Source: an uncultured Phascolarctobacterium sp. (lineage in GTDB: Bacteria; Bacillota; Negativicutes; Acidaminococcales; Acidaminococcaceae). From it: DNA of 64,000 nucleotides. The DNA lies in contig CAJKLD010000009.1 in assembly GCA_905200645.1 (NCBI GenBank), positions 1-64,000 on the forward strand, given 5' to 3'. The notes under the pieces are model-generated. The model searched no databases and was not told where the DNA came from. It saw only the letters and a list, made by a program, of their open reading frames with translations. A program made the translations under genes and the position numbers. Of the stretch, positions 8,044 to 18,400 are shown one piece after another; positions within the stretch are counted from its first letter, which is position 1; each line of letters opens with the position of its first letter.

Positions 8044-8688
8044 TTATGCTTTTTCTCTTTTACATTTACAAATTTCATCAACAATAAAATATGTTCTTGC
8101 CACCCGATAGCGTTCAGCCTCCATAATGGTTAAAACCTTATTGGCAGCCTTTTCCGCAATATCGTTGACAATAATATAATCATATTCGGCAGCATAGGTC
8201 AGCTCGCTGGCAGCAGACGCCATACGGCGCTTTATCACATCCTCGCTGTCCGTACCGCGTTTATAAATGCGGGCGGAAAGCTCGTCCAGGGAAGGCGGCA
8301 CAATAAAAACAAACACGCCCTCCGGAAAACGCTTTTTAATCTGCAACGCTCCCTGAATATCAATTTCCAATAAAACGTCATGACCGCTTTGCAAAAGCTC
8401 CATAACATACTGTCGCGGCGTACCGTAATAATTGCCGTAAACCTCTGCGTATTCCAACAGTTCGCCCTGAGCAATCATTTCTTTGACTTGCGAAACTGTT
8501 TTGAAGAAATAGCTTTTGCCGTCCACTTCGCCTACGCGTGGCTGACGGGTAGTAACAGAAATAGAGTAACCTAAATCCGGCAGCTTATCGCGCAAAATTT
8601 GGCAGATTGTGCCCTTGCCTGCGCCTGAAGGACCGGAAACTACCAGCAGCAATCCCTGTGGAGTTACGTTTTTTGCCTGCTTCTCCAT
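8044..8688 (-). CDS. gmk: Guanylate kinase
   Basis: A 214-residue kinase that converts GMP to GDP. The P-loop SGPSGAGKGT is near the N-terminus, followed by SVTTRQPRVGEVDGKSY for GMP binding and DVLLEIDIQGALQIK. I place the start at ATG 8688, preceded by GAGGAATAAA and one base after the remA stop, instead of 8712, which would overlap remA. It is co-transcribed with remA and rpoZ. Confidence 0.97.
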   Translation of the reverse strand: MEKQAKNVTPQGLLLVVSGPSGAGKGTICQILRDKLPDLGYSISVTTRQPRVGEVDGKSYFFKTVSQVKEMIAQGELLEYAEVYGNYYGTPRQYVMELLQSGHDVLLEIDIQGALQIKKRFPEGVFVFIVPPSLDELSARIYKRGTDSEDVIKRRMASAASELTYAAEYDYIIVNDIAEKAANKVLTIMEAERYRVARTYFIVDEICKCKREKA

Positions 8689-8689
8689 T

Positions 8690-8950
8690 TTATTCCTCAT
8701 CCTCCACGTCATTCATGGTCAAACGGTTGGCTACCGTTTCGGGCTGTACGGCGCTTAGCAGAATATGTCCGCTGTCTGTTACCACAACAGCTCTTGTTCT
8801 GCGGCCATAGGTAGCGTCAATCAACATACCTTTATCACGCGCTTCCTGAATAATACGCTTAATAGGCGCCGATTCGGGACTGATAATGGCAATAATACGA
8901 TTTACGGATACAACATTACCGAAACCAATATTAATCAGCTTAATATCCAC
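8690..8950 (-). CDS. remA: RemA-family DNA-binding regulator
   Basis: An 86-residue DUF370/RemA protein. In Bacillus subtilis RemA is a DNA-binding activator of biofilm matrix and osmoprotection genes. The family core is plain: NIGFGNVVSVNRIIAIISPE, PIKRII and TYGRRTRAVVVTDSGH. Start is GTG after GGAGGGG. Location between yicC and gmk is conserved in Firmicutes. Whether it acts on surface genes such as the TPS locus here cannot be seen. Confidence 0.93.
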   Translation of the reverse strand: MDIKLINIGFGNVVSVNRIIAIISPESAPIKRIIQEARDKGMLIDATYGRRTRAVVVTDSGHILLSAVQPETVANRLTMNDVEDEE

Positions 8951-8965
8951 GTTACCGTTCCCCTC

Positions 8966-9865
8966 CTACTCAATATTTTGTATCTGCTCGCGGATTTTTT
9001 CAATCTCCGCCTTAATTTCTACCACAATCTGCGCCAAGGTATAGTCATTGGCTTTGGAAGCAATGGTGTTAGCTTCGCGGTTAAATTCCTGAATCAAAAA
9101 GTCCAATTTCCTGCCTACCGGCTGGTCGGAAGCAATAATCAGCTTAAATTGCTTAATATGGCTTTTCAAACGCACAATTTCTTCCGTAATGCTGGTGCGG
9201 TCGGCAAAAATCGCTACCTCCTGCAGCAAACGTTCCGGCTCTACAGTAATATTATGGTCAGCCAAAAGATTTGTCAGACGCTCGCTCAGCTTAGCCTGAT
9301 ATTCTTCCACCACCATGGGAGAGCGTTCTTCAATCAAAGCCAGCTTTGCGGCAATCAAATCGGCGCGGTAAATAAAATCGCCGTAAATATTGCCGCCCTC
9401 GGTCTCGCGCATAGCAACCAAGTTCTGTAAAGCTTGACGTACAGCCTGCTCCACCTTCGGCCAAACGCTTTCTACATCAAAAAAGCCTTCTTTAATATTG
9501 ATAACATCCTGACAGCGGGACAAATACAAAATTTCCGCAGCGGTGTTGATACCGGTTTCTTCGGCACCGATAGCTTCGCCCACTTCTTGCAATGCTTTAT
9601 GATAAGCGGCGGCAAGATTTTTATCAACCTTTAACGAGCAATTATCGCTGGTTGTATAGTCAGCGTTAATAAAAACGTCAATGCGCCCGCGGCTGACGGT
9701 TTTTAAAATAGTTTTGCGGATGCGGTCCTCTAAAGGATTCAAAAAGCGCGGCAGGCGAATTGCCACTTCATTATAACGATGGTTTACGGTTTTCATTTCC
9801 ACAGTGATAGAAAAATCAGCGTCTTCGTATTCACCGCGGCCAAAACCGGTCATGCTTTTCAACAT
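8966..9865 (-). CDS. yicC: YicC-family endoribonuclease-like protein
   Basis: A 299-residue protein starting MLKSMTGFGRG, the hallmark of the YicC family, with the C-terminal domain containing GRKLDFLIQEFNREANTIASK. E. coli YicC is an RNase acting on small RNAs; the same activity is assumed, not shown. It opens the operon with remA, gmk, rpoZ and coaBC. The ATG follows GGGAGGAAATTC. Confidence 0.92.
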   Translation of the reverse strand: MLKSMTGFGRGEYEDADFSITVEMKTVNHRYNEVAIRLPRFLNPLEDRIRKTILKTVSRGRIDVFINADYTTSDNCSLKVDKNLAAAYHKALQEVGEAIGAEETGINTAAEILYLSRCQDVINIKEGFFDVESVWPKVEQAVRQALQNLVAMRETEGGNIYGDFIYRADLIAAKLALIEERSPMVVEEYQAKLSERLTNLLADHNITVEPERLLQEVAIFADRTSITEEIVRLKSHIKQFKLIIASDQPVGRKLDFLIQEFNREANTIASKANDYTLAQIVVEIKAEIEKIREQIQNIE

Positions 9866-9949
9866 GAATTTCCTCCCAACTCCCCGATTGGTATATTTTT
9901 ATACATTTAAAGAGATAAGCAACAAGCTTCGTTCTTATCTTGAAAAATA

Positions 9950-9978
9950 ATTATACCATATTTTACGCCTAATTTCAG
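9950..9978 (-). promoter_or_regulatory. Promoter of the yicC operon
   Basis: CTGAAA (9978-9973) and TATAAT (9955-9950) on the minus strand with 17-bp spacing. A weak hairpin AGATAAG...CTTATCT (9912-9940) begins close to the predicted transcript start and is followed by no T-run, so it is more likely a 5' stabilising stem than a terminator. Confidence 0.6.
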
Positions 9979-10012
9979 CATTTTTCTTAGTCTTGCGTTA
10001 TTTTTCTAGTCT

Positions 10013-10495
10013 TTAGGCCTCCTGCCAGCCCTTGCACAAATCTACCCAGCCTTGGCAGTTAGAAGAATATTTTTCCAATTCCTCCGGCGTTAATTCAATG
10101 GCGCTGTTGGAGCTGCCGCAAGCGGGAAAAAATGTTTGAAAGCGTTTTAAGGAAATATCCAAATAAACCTTTACGCCTTCGTTAATACCAAAGGAGCATA
10201 CACCGCCGATAGCGTGGCCAATCATAGGCTCAACTTCCTCAGCGCTCAGCATTTTTGCCTTGCAGCCAAAAAAATGCTTATACTTAGCGTTATCCACCTT
10301 AGCATCGCCGGCAGCCACAATCAGCACGCAGCTGTTATCGTTTAGTTTAAAGGATAAAGTTTTGGCAATGCGCGCAGGCTCGCAGCCCGCAGCCTGCGCC
10401 GCCAGTTCTACGGTTGCACTGCTGCCGGAAAATTCAAGAATACGGTCTTCCATATTAAATTGGCGCAGATACGCGCGCACCTTTTCAATAGACAT
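10013..10495 (-). CDS. YbaK/EbsC-type aminoacyl-tRNA deacylase
   Basis: A 160-residue single-domain protein of the YbaK/ProX family, which hydrolyses mischarged tRNA such as Cys-tRNAPro. Seen are SSATVELAAQAAGCEPARIAKTL, the lysine followed by a hydrophobic strand LIVAAGDAKVD, and GHAIGGVCSFGI. The start follows GGAGGCAGTAAATT. It is downstream of rqcH with a short gap, so both quality-control genes may be co-transcribed. The exact tRNA substrate cannot be told. Confidence 0.88.
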   Translation of the reverse strand: MSIEKVRAYLRQFNMEDRILEFSGSSATVELAAQAAGCEPARIAKTLSFKLNDNSCVLIVAAGDAKVDNAKYKHFFGCKAKMLSAEEVEPMIGHAIGGVCSFGINEGVKVYLDISLKRFQTFFPACGSSNSAIELTPEELEKYSSNCQGWVDLCKGWQEA

Positions 10496-10520
10496 AATTT
10501 ACTGCCTCCATCATAATTAT

Positions 10521-12257
10521 TTAATCTTTAGGTAAATAAGCTGCTAAAAGCTGTTTATCCGGCGTGGTGTAATAAGTGCGCTGGTTAGTGAAAATTACAA
10601 AGCCCGGCTTGCTTCCCGCAGGCTTTTTCACATAACGGCGCTCTACGCAGTCCACAGGTACATTGCTGCCCGCTCCGGCCTTGCTGAAATAAGCCGCCAG
10701 CTGCACTGCCAGCTGCACGTCACTTTCCTGCGGCCGGCCTTTCATGATAACGTGAGAGCCGGGAATATTCTTGGTGTGAAACCATAAATCCCGCGGTCCG
10801 CCCAAAGTAAAAGTCACATAATCGTTCTGCTTATTATTTTTGCCGATATACAAGTCAACCTCTGCATTTATTTTAATATGCAGAGGCCGGGATTTTTGCA
10901 GGCTTGCTTTCGTTTTCTTTTTACCAATAAGCTTAATCAAGCCTACGTTAATCATTTCCTGGCGAATTTCTTCAATTTCGTTTTTGGCAGTTGCCGTCAG
11001 CAGCGAAACGTCTAAGCTTGCCAAATAAGTCAGCATTTCCTGCGCAGCTTCAATTTGCCGGCGCACCTCAATCTGCGCGCGTTTATATTTATTATAACGC
11101 TTATAATAAGCCTGTGCATTTTCTGTTGGCGACAACACTGGATTGAGCTTGACATGTACCTTTTCGCCGTCATAAATATTTATCAGCTCCGCATCGGTCT
11201 GCCCCCTGTGCAGCTGATAAATATTGGCCATCAGGGTATCCGCAATTATGCGCTGTGCTTCCGCATCCTCGGCGTGCCGTAAATCCTGCTGCAGCGCCGT
11301 TAATTTTTTTGTCAGCTTTGCGCTTTCGGCAGTTACCAGCTTTTGCAGCTGTTCATGCTGCGGCAGCTGAATGGGTTTAAGGCTCACAGCAAAATTGATG
11401 GCGCTGTTAACGTCGGCGAACTCTCGCACACTCATACCCTGCTCTAAATTCTGCGGCGGCAGCGGCAAAATAGTTTTCACTTGGTTGGTACGGCTGATAA
11501 GCGCGTAAACCGCTTTTGTACTCGCATCTGCCAAATGCTGCTGCAAATCAGCAAGCACCTTGGTTAAGGCCTGCGCTTCTCCTTGCTCCAAACGCACTGT
11601 CTGCGGCAGAATATCTGCCGCCGTCAATAATTCTGCGGCGGTGGCTTTGCCGATACCTGTAGTTGCGGCGACTAAAGCCTTGGCAAAATTGGCGTCGGGC
11701 AGATTATTGGCCGCCTGCACAATGGCTTCCGGCTTTTCTGTTAAAATATTCAGCCCGGCTTGTGGCGGTGGGGCAATATATTCCCTGCCCGGCAGCACGC
11801 AGCGATAACTGCTTTGCGCTGCGCCTACATGCTTCAGGCAGCCGATAATCATATTATCCTGCACTAAAATAACGTTGTTGTTTTTGCCGGTCAGCTCAAA
11901 AATAAGCTTTTTGGTAATAATTTTGCCAGCCTGCCCCAGCATATCTATTTCCAGCGTAATAATACGGTCTAAACCGCTTTGATAAATTTTGGCAATACGT
12001 CCTTCTTCCAAATGCTTTCGCAGCAGCATGCAGAAGCCCGGCGGAGTTTCCGGATTTTCCGGCAGCCTGACGGGAATATATAACGCAGGACTGCCGCCGT
12101 TCATATCCGCCAGTAAGGAACCGGTATCGCCGGTGCGGCGCAACAGCAGCAGCACCGCATGAGGATTAGGCATATACACGCGGTAAATTTTGCTGCCTAA
12201 TAATTCTTTATTTAATGTATCGTTAACTAATTTTAAGGTTAAGCCTTCAAGATTCAT
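10521..12257 (-). CDS. rqcH: Rqc2 homologue RqcH (NFACT protein)
   Basis: A 578-residue NFACT protein (older name: fibronectin-binding protein A). RqcH binds obstructed 50S subunits and recruits tRNA-Ala to add alanine tails that mark stalled peptides. NFACT-N starts MNLEGLTLKLV and includes a DMNGG-like segment; a coiled-coil region spans roughly residues 290-420; NFACT-R near the C-terminus shows YIGKNNKQNDYVTF, GPRDLWFHTKNIPGSHVIM and the YTTPDK end. Start follows AGGTGA. Confidence 0.93.
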   Translation of the reverse strand: MNLEGLTLKLVNDTLNKELLGSKIYRVYMPNPHAVLLLLRRTGDTGSLLADMNGGSPALYIPVRLPENPETPPGFCMLLRKHLEEGRIAKIYQSGLDRIITLEIDMLGQAGKIITKKLIFELTGKNNNVILVQDNMIIGCLKHVGAAQSSYRCVLPGREYIAPPPQAGLNILTEKPEAIVQAANNLPDANFAKALVAATTGIGKATAAELLTAADILPQTVRLEQGEAQALTKVLADLQQHLADASTKAVYALISRTNQVKTILPLPPQNLEQGMSVREFADVNSAINFAVSLKPIQLPQHEQLQKLVTAESAKLTKKLTALQQDLRHAEDAEAQRIIADTLMANIYQLHRGQTDAELINIYDGEKVHVKLNPVLSPTENAQAYYKRYNKYKRAQIEVRRQIEAAQEMLTYLASLDVSLLTATAKNEIEEIRQEMINVGLIKLIGKKKTKASLQKSRPLHIKINAEVDLYIGKNNKQNDYVTFTLGGPRDLWFHTKNIPGSHVIMKGRPQESDVQLAVQLAAYFSKAGAGSNVPVDCVERRYVKKPAGSKPGFVIFTNQRTYYTTPDKQLLAAYLPKD

Positions 12258-12306
12258 AACTGGTCACCTGCACAAATTTCTTGCTGTCAAGCTAATTATA
12301 GTTTTA

Positions 12307-12335
12307 ATTATAATCAGTACAAACTTTAAAGTCAA
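12307..12335 (-). promoter_or_regulatory. Promoter of rqcH
   Basis: TTGACT (12335-12330) and TATAAT (12312-12307), 17 bp apart, about 50 bp ahead of the rqcH start. Confidence 0.75.
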
Positions 12336-12343
12336 ATCAGCAA

Positions 12344-12381
12344 AAAAGGGACTGAATGACAATGCGCATTCAGTCCCTTTT
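12344..12381 (-). terminator. Terminator of the TPS operon
   Basis: A 15-bp perfect stem AAAAGGGACTGAATG and its complement (12344-12358, 12367-12381) with an 8-nt loop; the stem's own A and T runs make it work in both directions. It lies about 60 bp beyond the tpsA stop and just upstream of the rqcH promoter. Confidence 0.85.
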
Positions 12382-12441
12382 GATTTACGCTAAAAAGCGT
12401 GCGTCATTTGAAAATTTTTAAGCCGGCTTTTACCCAGCATT

Positions 12442-15400
12442 TTAATTAAGCTCCATGCCGCCGTCTACAAAATGCACCTCGGCCTTGCGTTCGCGCTCTT
12501 CGCGCTTTTTATCCCAGCCGTAATACCAGGAATATTTATCTTCCCAATCATCGAATTTGGGCTTATCAGCAGGTATGTCCACTACATGAGATTTACCTGC
12601 GCCAAAAAACTCGTGAGAGGAACTACCGTTAGCATCAAATTGATAATTATCTGCCAACCCTCCAGTAAGCTCAGCAACTAACGACCAGTCATAATCGCCA
12701 ACTGCATTAGTGGTGCTTCCGTTGACAGCACCGTCGCTCTTAGGCATAATAACCTGCAAATTTTTCAGCTCTTCTAACATTTCTTTTGTGAAATTCTTGT
12801 CAAAGCTATAACTATATTCGCCGCCCGGAGTCAGGCTAGCATCCTTATACAAGGTATTTGCATCACCGAAAAGTCTATATACATCTTTCAGTGTTAAGTT
12901 AATCACAGCCTTATCTACCGTTACTTCATTTATCGGGTCGTCTGGTTTAGGAGGTTGGGGAACATCAGGGTCGGTAGGATCTGTAGGAGGATTGCCGTCA
13001 TAATCAACTTTAATATTCGTAACGTCAAAGCCTAAATTGTTGGGATTATTATTTTGGCCTTTAGTGTTAATCTGTTGAGTATTGAAAATTTGGTGTTTGC
13101 CCGCATCTTTAAAAGAACTGCCGGAAAGCAGGCTGCTTAAAGCATCTGTATCCATAGTATTCAGATAATCTGCCAAGCTGTGTGCTGCGTTTTGGTCACC
13201 GGAAGCTGGCTTAAAGTAACCAATCTCTACATTATCCTTAAAGACTTTTACCTTGCCACCTTCTTCTTTAACGATAATCCTATGATTTTGCGCATCATAA
13301 ACCAAATTAGTCAAAGCTGTTTCTTGACCGGCGTTCGGTACAAATTGCAGCTTGGTTAAGAAAACCTTGAGCAGTTTTTGTGTACCATACTCATCCCCAT
13401 AGGTTGCCCAAATTGTTGTGTCATCTTCAATATCATTATTAAATTTATCTTTTTGGTCACCTTTTTCTATGGAATAAGCATTTTTCATAGTACCATTGCT
13501 TGCGCCAGCAATATCGCCAGTAGTAGTAAACACTTGGTCAACGATGCCGGCATTATTGCCAACAACGCCGCCAACGTTAGTGCCGCCGCTAATTGCTCCT
13601 GTATTATAGCCAGCCATCAAAATGCCATTTGTATCATTGCTGCCAACTAAACCGCCAACTTTAGCATCAGTGCCGGTTACTGTACCGTTGTTATAAACTT
13701 GATATGCGTAATAATTATTTCCGTCATCCCTGCCGCCTTCAACTTTAGCAGTATTGTGACCAATTAAGCCGCCAACATTTTTTCTGCCGCTTACTTCGCC
13801 GGTAATAGAATTGATAAGGTTGGTTTTGCTGATAGTTCCGTTATTCTCGCCAATCAAACCGCCTACATAATCGCTATCTTCAGCCATTACCTTGCCGTTA
13901 TTGATGAGGTAGCCAGCATATTTAGAATCTTTAACTACATTACCCTGCTCATCTTTTACTTCTGCGTCGGCTTGAGCAATAGTCCCATCGTTTTTACCAA
14001 TAATACCGCCAACATAATTTACATTTGAACCATTTACAATAATGGCAGCGTTATTTTTTGCGTCGCCAACTGTGCCGGTATTATGGCCAACGATACCGCC
14101 GAAGAATTCTCCAGCACTTTGATAATCATTATTATATCCCAAAGTATAATCGTTAGTATTTGCTACATTATAGATTACGCCTTGATTTTCGCCAACGATA
14201 CCTCCAACATAAGTTACGCCCAAAATTTTGCCCTGATTCATCAGGTTTTGCGAAGAACTCAAGAAGCCTTGGTTCAAGCCGATAATGCCGCCCACGTTGG
14301 TTTTGCCCTCGATAGCTGCCGAAATATCGTTAACAAGATTGGACATGCTGCCGCTGTTAACGCCTGCCAAGCCACCTACATTTGCACCGGAAGCATGTGT
14401 TCCACCTTGTCCTTGTTTATCCAAAACATGGTTAGCGTCCGCTACGATCGCGCCGTTGTTACGGCCGTTGTCAATAGTGCCGCCATTTTCACCCACAATG
14501 CCGCCGATATTGCTGCCGCCGTACATTTCACTGCCGTTGACAATATTTTTTACATTGCCATTTTGACTGTTAGTGCCGATAACGCCGCCGATATTATTCC
14601 AGCCGTTAATATAGCTGTCGTTATACGCGCTGTTTATTGTGCCGCTGCTGTTTATTGTGCCGCTATTGATACCTACTACGCCGCCAATATTTTGCGAGCT
14701 GCCGTATTCATTAGCATCGTTCAAATCATCACTGCCAAACAAGCCGGAAATAACGCCGTGCGTGCTGACTGCGTGTTCAATCTTGCCCTCATTTTTGCCC
14801 ACGACGCCGCCAAGAGCACCGGCATTTTGACCAACTACAGCGCTGTTTGCCGTTACATTTTTTATAGTACCTTGGTTATTATTAGTACCTACATTAGTAT
14901 TAGTGCCTACAATACCGCCGAGAGTTGCTTCAGCTTGAGAGGTGACAATATCGCTAGTAGTAACATTGCTAATTGTACCACTATTGGTACCAACAAGACC
15001 GCCGCCGGTACCGCTTGCTATTTCTACTCTGTTGCCAAAGGTAGTAACATTTTCTATAGTACCATTATTATAATCTGCCAGCAAACCAGTGCTATCAGTT
15101 GCAGTATTGCCACCTATACGGGAATTATAAATTTTAACATCTTTTACTGATGCTTGTTTTCCTATAGTTTTGAAAATGCCCACACCGACTTCTGCTTTGC
15201 CGGAACCAAAACCGATAATGCGGTTGTCACGACCATCAAAATTACCTGTAAAGCCTTCAATGCTTTGATATCCGCTGACACCAAACATATCAATATCATC
15301 TTTTAAAGCAAAGTTTTTGGACAAAGCTCCTTGAGATTTAGCAGATTGAATACCTTTCAGCTGTTCGCCGTTTTCTACCCAAATGTGCGCCAGTTTCTGA

Positions 15401-18400
15401 ACATCATCTTGTCCTAATTCTGTTTCTGTTCCATCTTTTAGCACATTCAAAGCATATACTGCATTACTAAAGGTAGTAATAGTAGTTCCATCATCATTCT
15501 TTAAATCATACTTACCCAAATCATAAGCGTTTTTAGTGTCGTCCCACATATCTGCGGCAATGATGGCGTCAGTAGCATTTTCGCCATTTTTCAAAATTAA
15601 CTTATGAGCGTTTTCACCGCTAAAGTTATTCAGGAAATTATGCAGACGTTGTACAGAAGTAACAGTGCTGCCAGCAGAATCTTTGCTATCAACTTGGCCA
15701 ATGTTAGAAATATCCAGTACCGTTGTTGCAGCGTCCAGCGTCAAATCGCCGCCAGCGCGCAAGTCGCTGTCGATATAAATGTCGCTGCCGGTAATTTCCA
15801 TGGCGCCAAAGGATTCTAAATAACCCTTGTCAAGAGAGCCGAGCATAGCCTTAACTGTTCCTTGCGTTCCCTTATCCTTCTTGGCGGTTGCGGTAATTTT
15901 AATTGAGCCATTTTCATGCTTGGTATTATCATCACCTTTTACATATTCGCCAGCTTTATAAGCATAGAATTCACCTAAATCAGGCACAGGGTAATTTTCT
16001 TCATCTATACTGCCTATGTTGTCCACCGTGTATTGCGCGTTATTATTGTTGCGTCCGCCGCGAATGCCGTTGATTTGCGTAGCGCCGCTTTCATCGCCAT
16101 TTTCTTTCTTGTAATTGGCTTTAGCAGAGCTTACATGACCGTAAATTTCTATGTCGCCGCCGTTGATGATGACATCACCGCGAGTTTTATTATTGACATT
16201 TACTTGATTATAATTATAACTTGTATTGCCACTTCCATCGCTGACTAACTTTTTAAAGTGAGCGTTGCCGGTTGCTTTAATCTTGCCGTAGATTTCTACG
16301 CCGTTATCCGTATCCAAGGTTACGGAAGAACCGTACAGCTCCGAAGCGCCGCCCAGCTTAATGCTCTTGCCATTGTCTACTTCTTTACCATCTTCCCCGG
16401 TAGTTTTTGTATCAATGGTCAAATCGCCGTCGCTGTAAATAACGCCGTTAAACATTTGATTTCCGCTTGTACCAAAATTTGTAATGCTCAAGCCGCCGTT
16501 ATAAACAGCAAAACCGCCTTTAGAGCTTACGCCAATATTGCCAAAGTCTAATTTGATAGGCTCCGTCCTTCCATTACCAGCATACATAATAGTCATAAAA
16601 GGATTATATGCCGTGCCGTATTGGATGTAGTCAATACCTTTTCTACGAGATGCAAATTCTTCTTCATTCGCTTGGTCTGCTCTGCCAAAATATTCAGCAG
16701 CCGCAGGACGGAAGCAGTCTAAGATAGGCGTCGTACCAGAGTTATAATTTGAACCATTATATCTACCGTCGTAAATACGCCAATCGCCAGTTCCTTCTCC
16801 TTGTTTTTCTCCGTTTACATAGGAGAAGTCGAAATTATATTCAGCTGGGTTATTTGCAGCACCATTTGCAATGTATTTAGCGTCTTGCAATCGTAAATCA
16901 TTTTCATTCAATGAATTAAAAACTGTGTCATTTTGAGGAGCTATGTAATGTGCAGCACTTGCAGAAACAATACCGTTATTTTTAACTATTGTGCCATATA
17001 TTGCACCAATATTAACATTACCACTTGTCTGTTTTTGATAACTGCCATCAGTCTGCTTTAATCCCGCAAAAAGTTCACCTCTAGTATAGGCGTTTTCTAT
17101 ATGTAATGTTCCTAGGTTTTCTTTATTCGTGTTTATTACACCAATAATTCCACCAACATTATTATGTCTATCTGATTCATCAACCAACCCTCTAATTACA
17201 CCAATATTATAGATATTAGTCAGATAATCATCAGTATTAGAAGCTTTTACGCCGATAATTCCACCAACGCCCGAATTATGCACTTCTTTAGCATAATTTT
17301 TATTGTAAGAAGTAACATTACCGGCGTTAAAAACATTTTTAATATTAGCTTTCCAAATTGCACCCATAATGCCGCCAGTAGCCTGGGTAATATTATAAAC
17401 AGCGCCCGTATTATAGCTTTGTTCCATACTTCCACTGAAGCGCCCGGCTACACCGCCTACATGAATACCGCCGGTTTGGTAGCTGCTATCGCCAATTACA
17501 CCGTCGTTATACACATTATATAAAATGCCTCTAGCAGTAACATTTTCCGTTGTTCCGCCAACAATACCGCCCATATTTATCCATACAGGCTCTTTTTTTA
17601 TATTATCTTCCCCAACAAATGATCTTACATGACCTAAATTATAGCTGTTGGCAATAGAGCCATTATACATTAGGCCTACTATGCCGCCAATATTCATTCC
17701 GCCTCGTACTTCACCAACATTATAGCTATTTGTTATAAGTGCTTCTTCAGAATTTGACTTGATACCTACTAATTTATTTTTAATACCATTAGTAACATCC
17801 ACAGATTGATTACCGTATACATTACCTTGGTCAACTTTCCCGGCAATGCCACCTACATTATTAACAACAATAATAGTCTTTGCTTCGGAATTCCAAGACG
17901 TTCTATAGCTATAATAATCAAATAAATCAGTGACAGAAACTTTTCCCCTATTACCAACACTATTTATTTTAATACTACCACTGTTTTCATATACATAGCC
18001 AGCAATACCGCCTGCATTACCAATATATGCTAACTCCCTGCCAAGATTACTGGGACGTATCCATTCGGTCAACAATTTTTCATCTTTATTACGAGCGCCT
18101 GTAGCATAAATTTCACCGCCGTTATTAATACTATTTTTTATCGAACTAGCTTTACCAACACCAGTTGTCCCCAAATACCCAACAATACCGCCTACATTAT
18201 GCGCTCCATAAATCTTGTTTTCTTTATTAACAGCATCTTCTATAGAAGTATTATCGGCACGACCAATAATACCTCCTATATTACCAGCAAGATAATACTC
18301 GAATTTTTTAGTATTATCTATTTTAGATATACTTTTTACATTTCCTTCATTATTTACTTTTTTTAAAGAAGCACCTACGCTGCTTCCGACAATACCACCT

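Noticed and set aside
14083..15150. Long plus-strand open frame (355 codons) opposite the TPS exoprotein gene
   Set aside because: It is a shadow frame created by the codon pattern of GLUG repeats on the other strand; no ribosome-binding site or family motif is visible.
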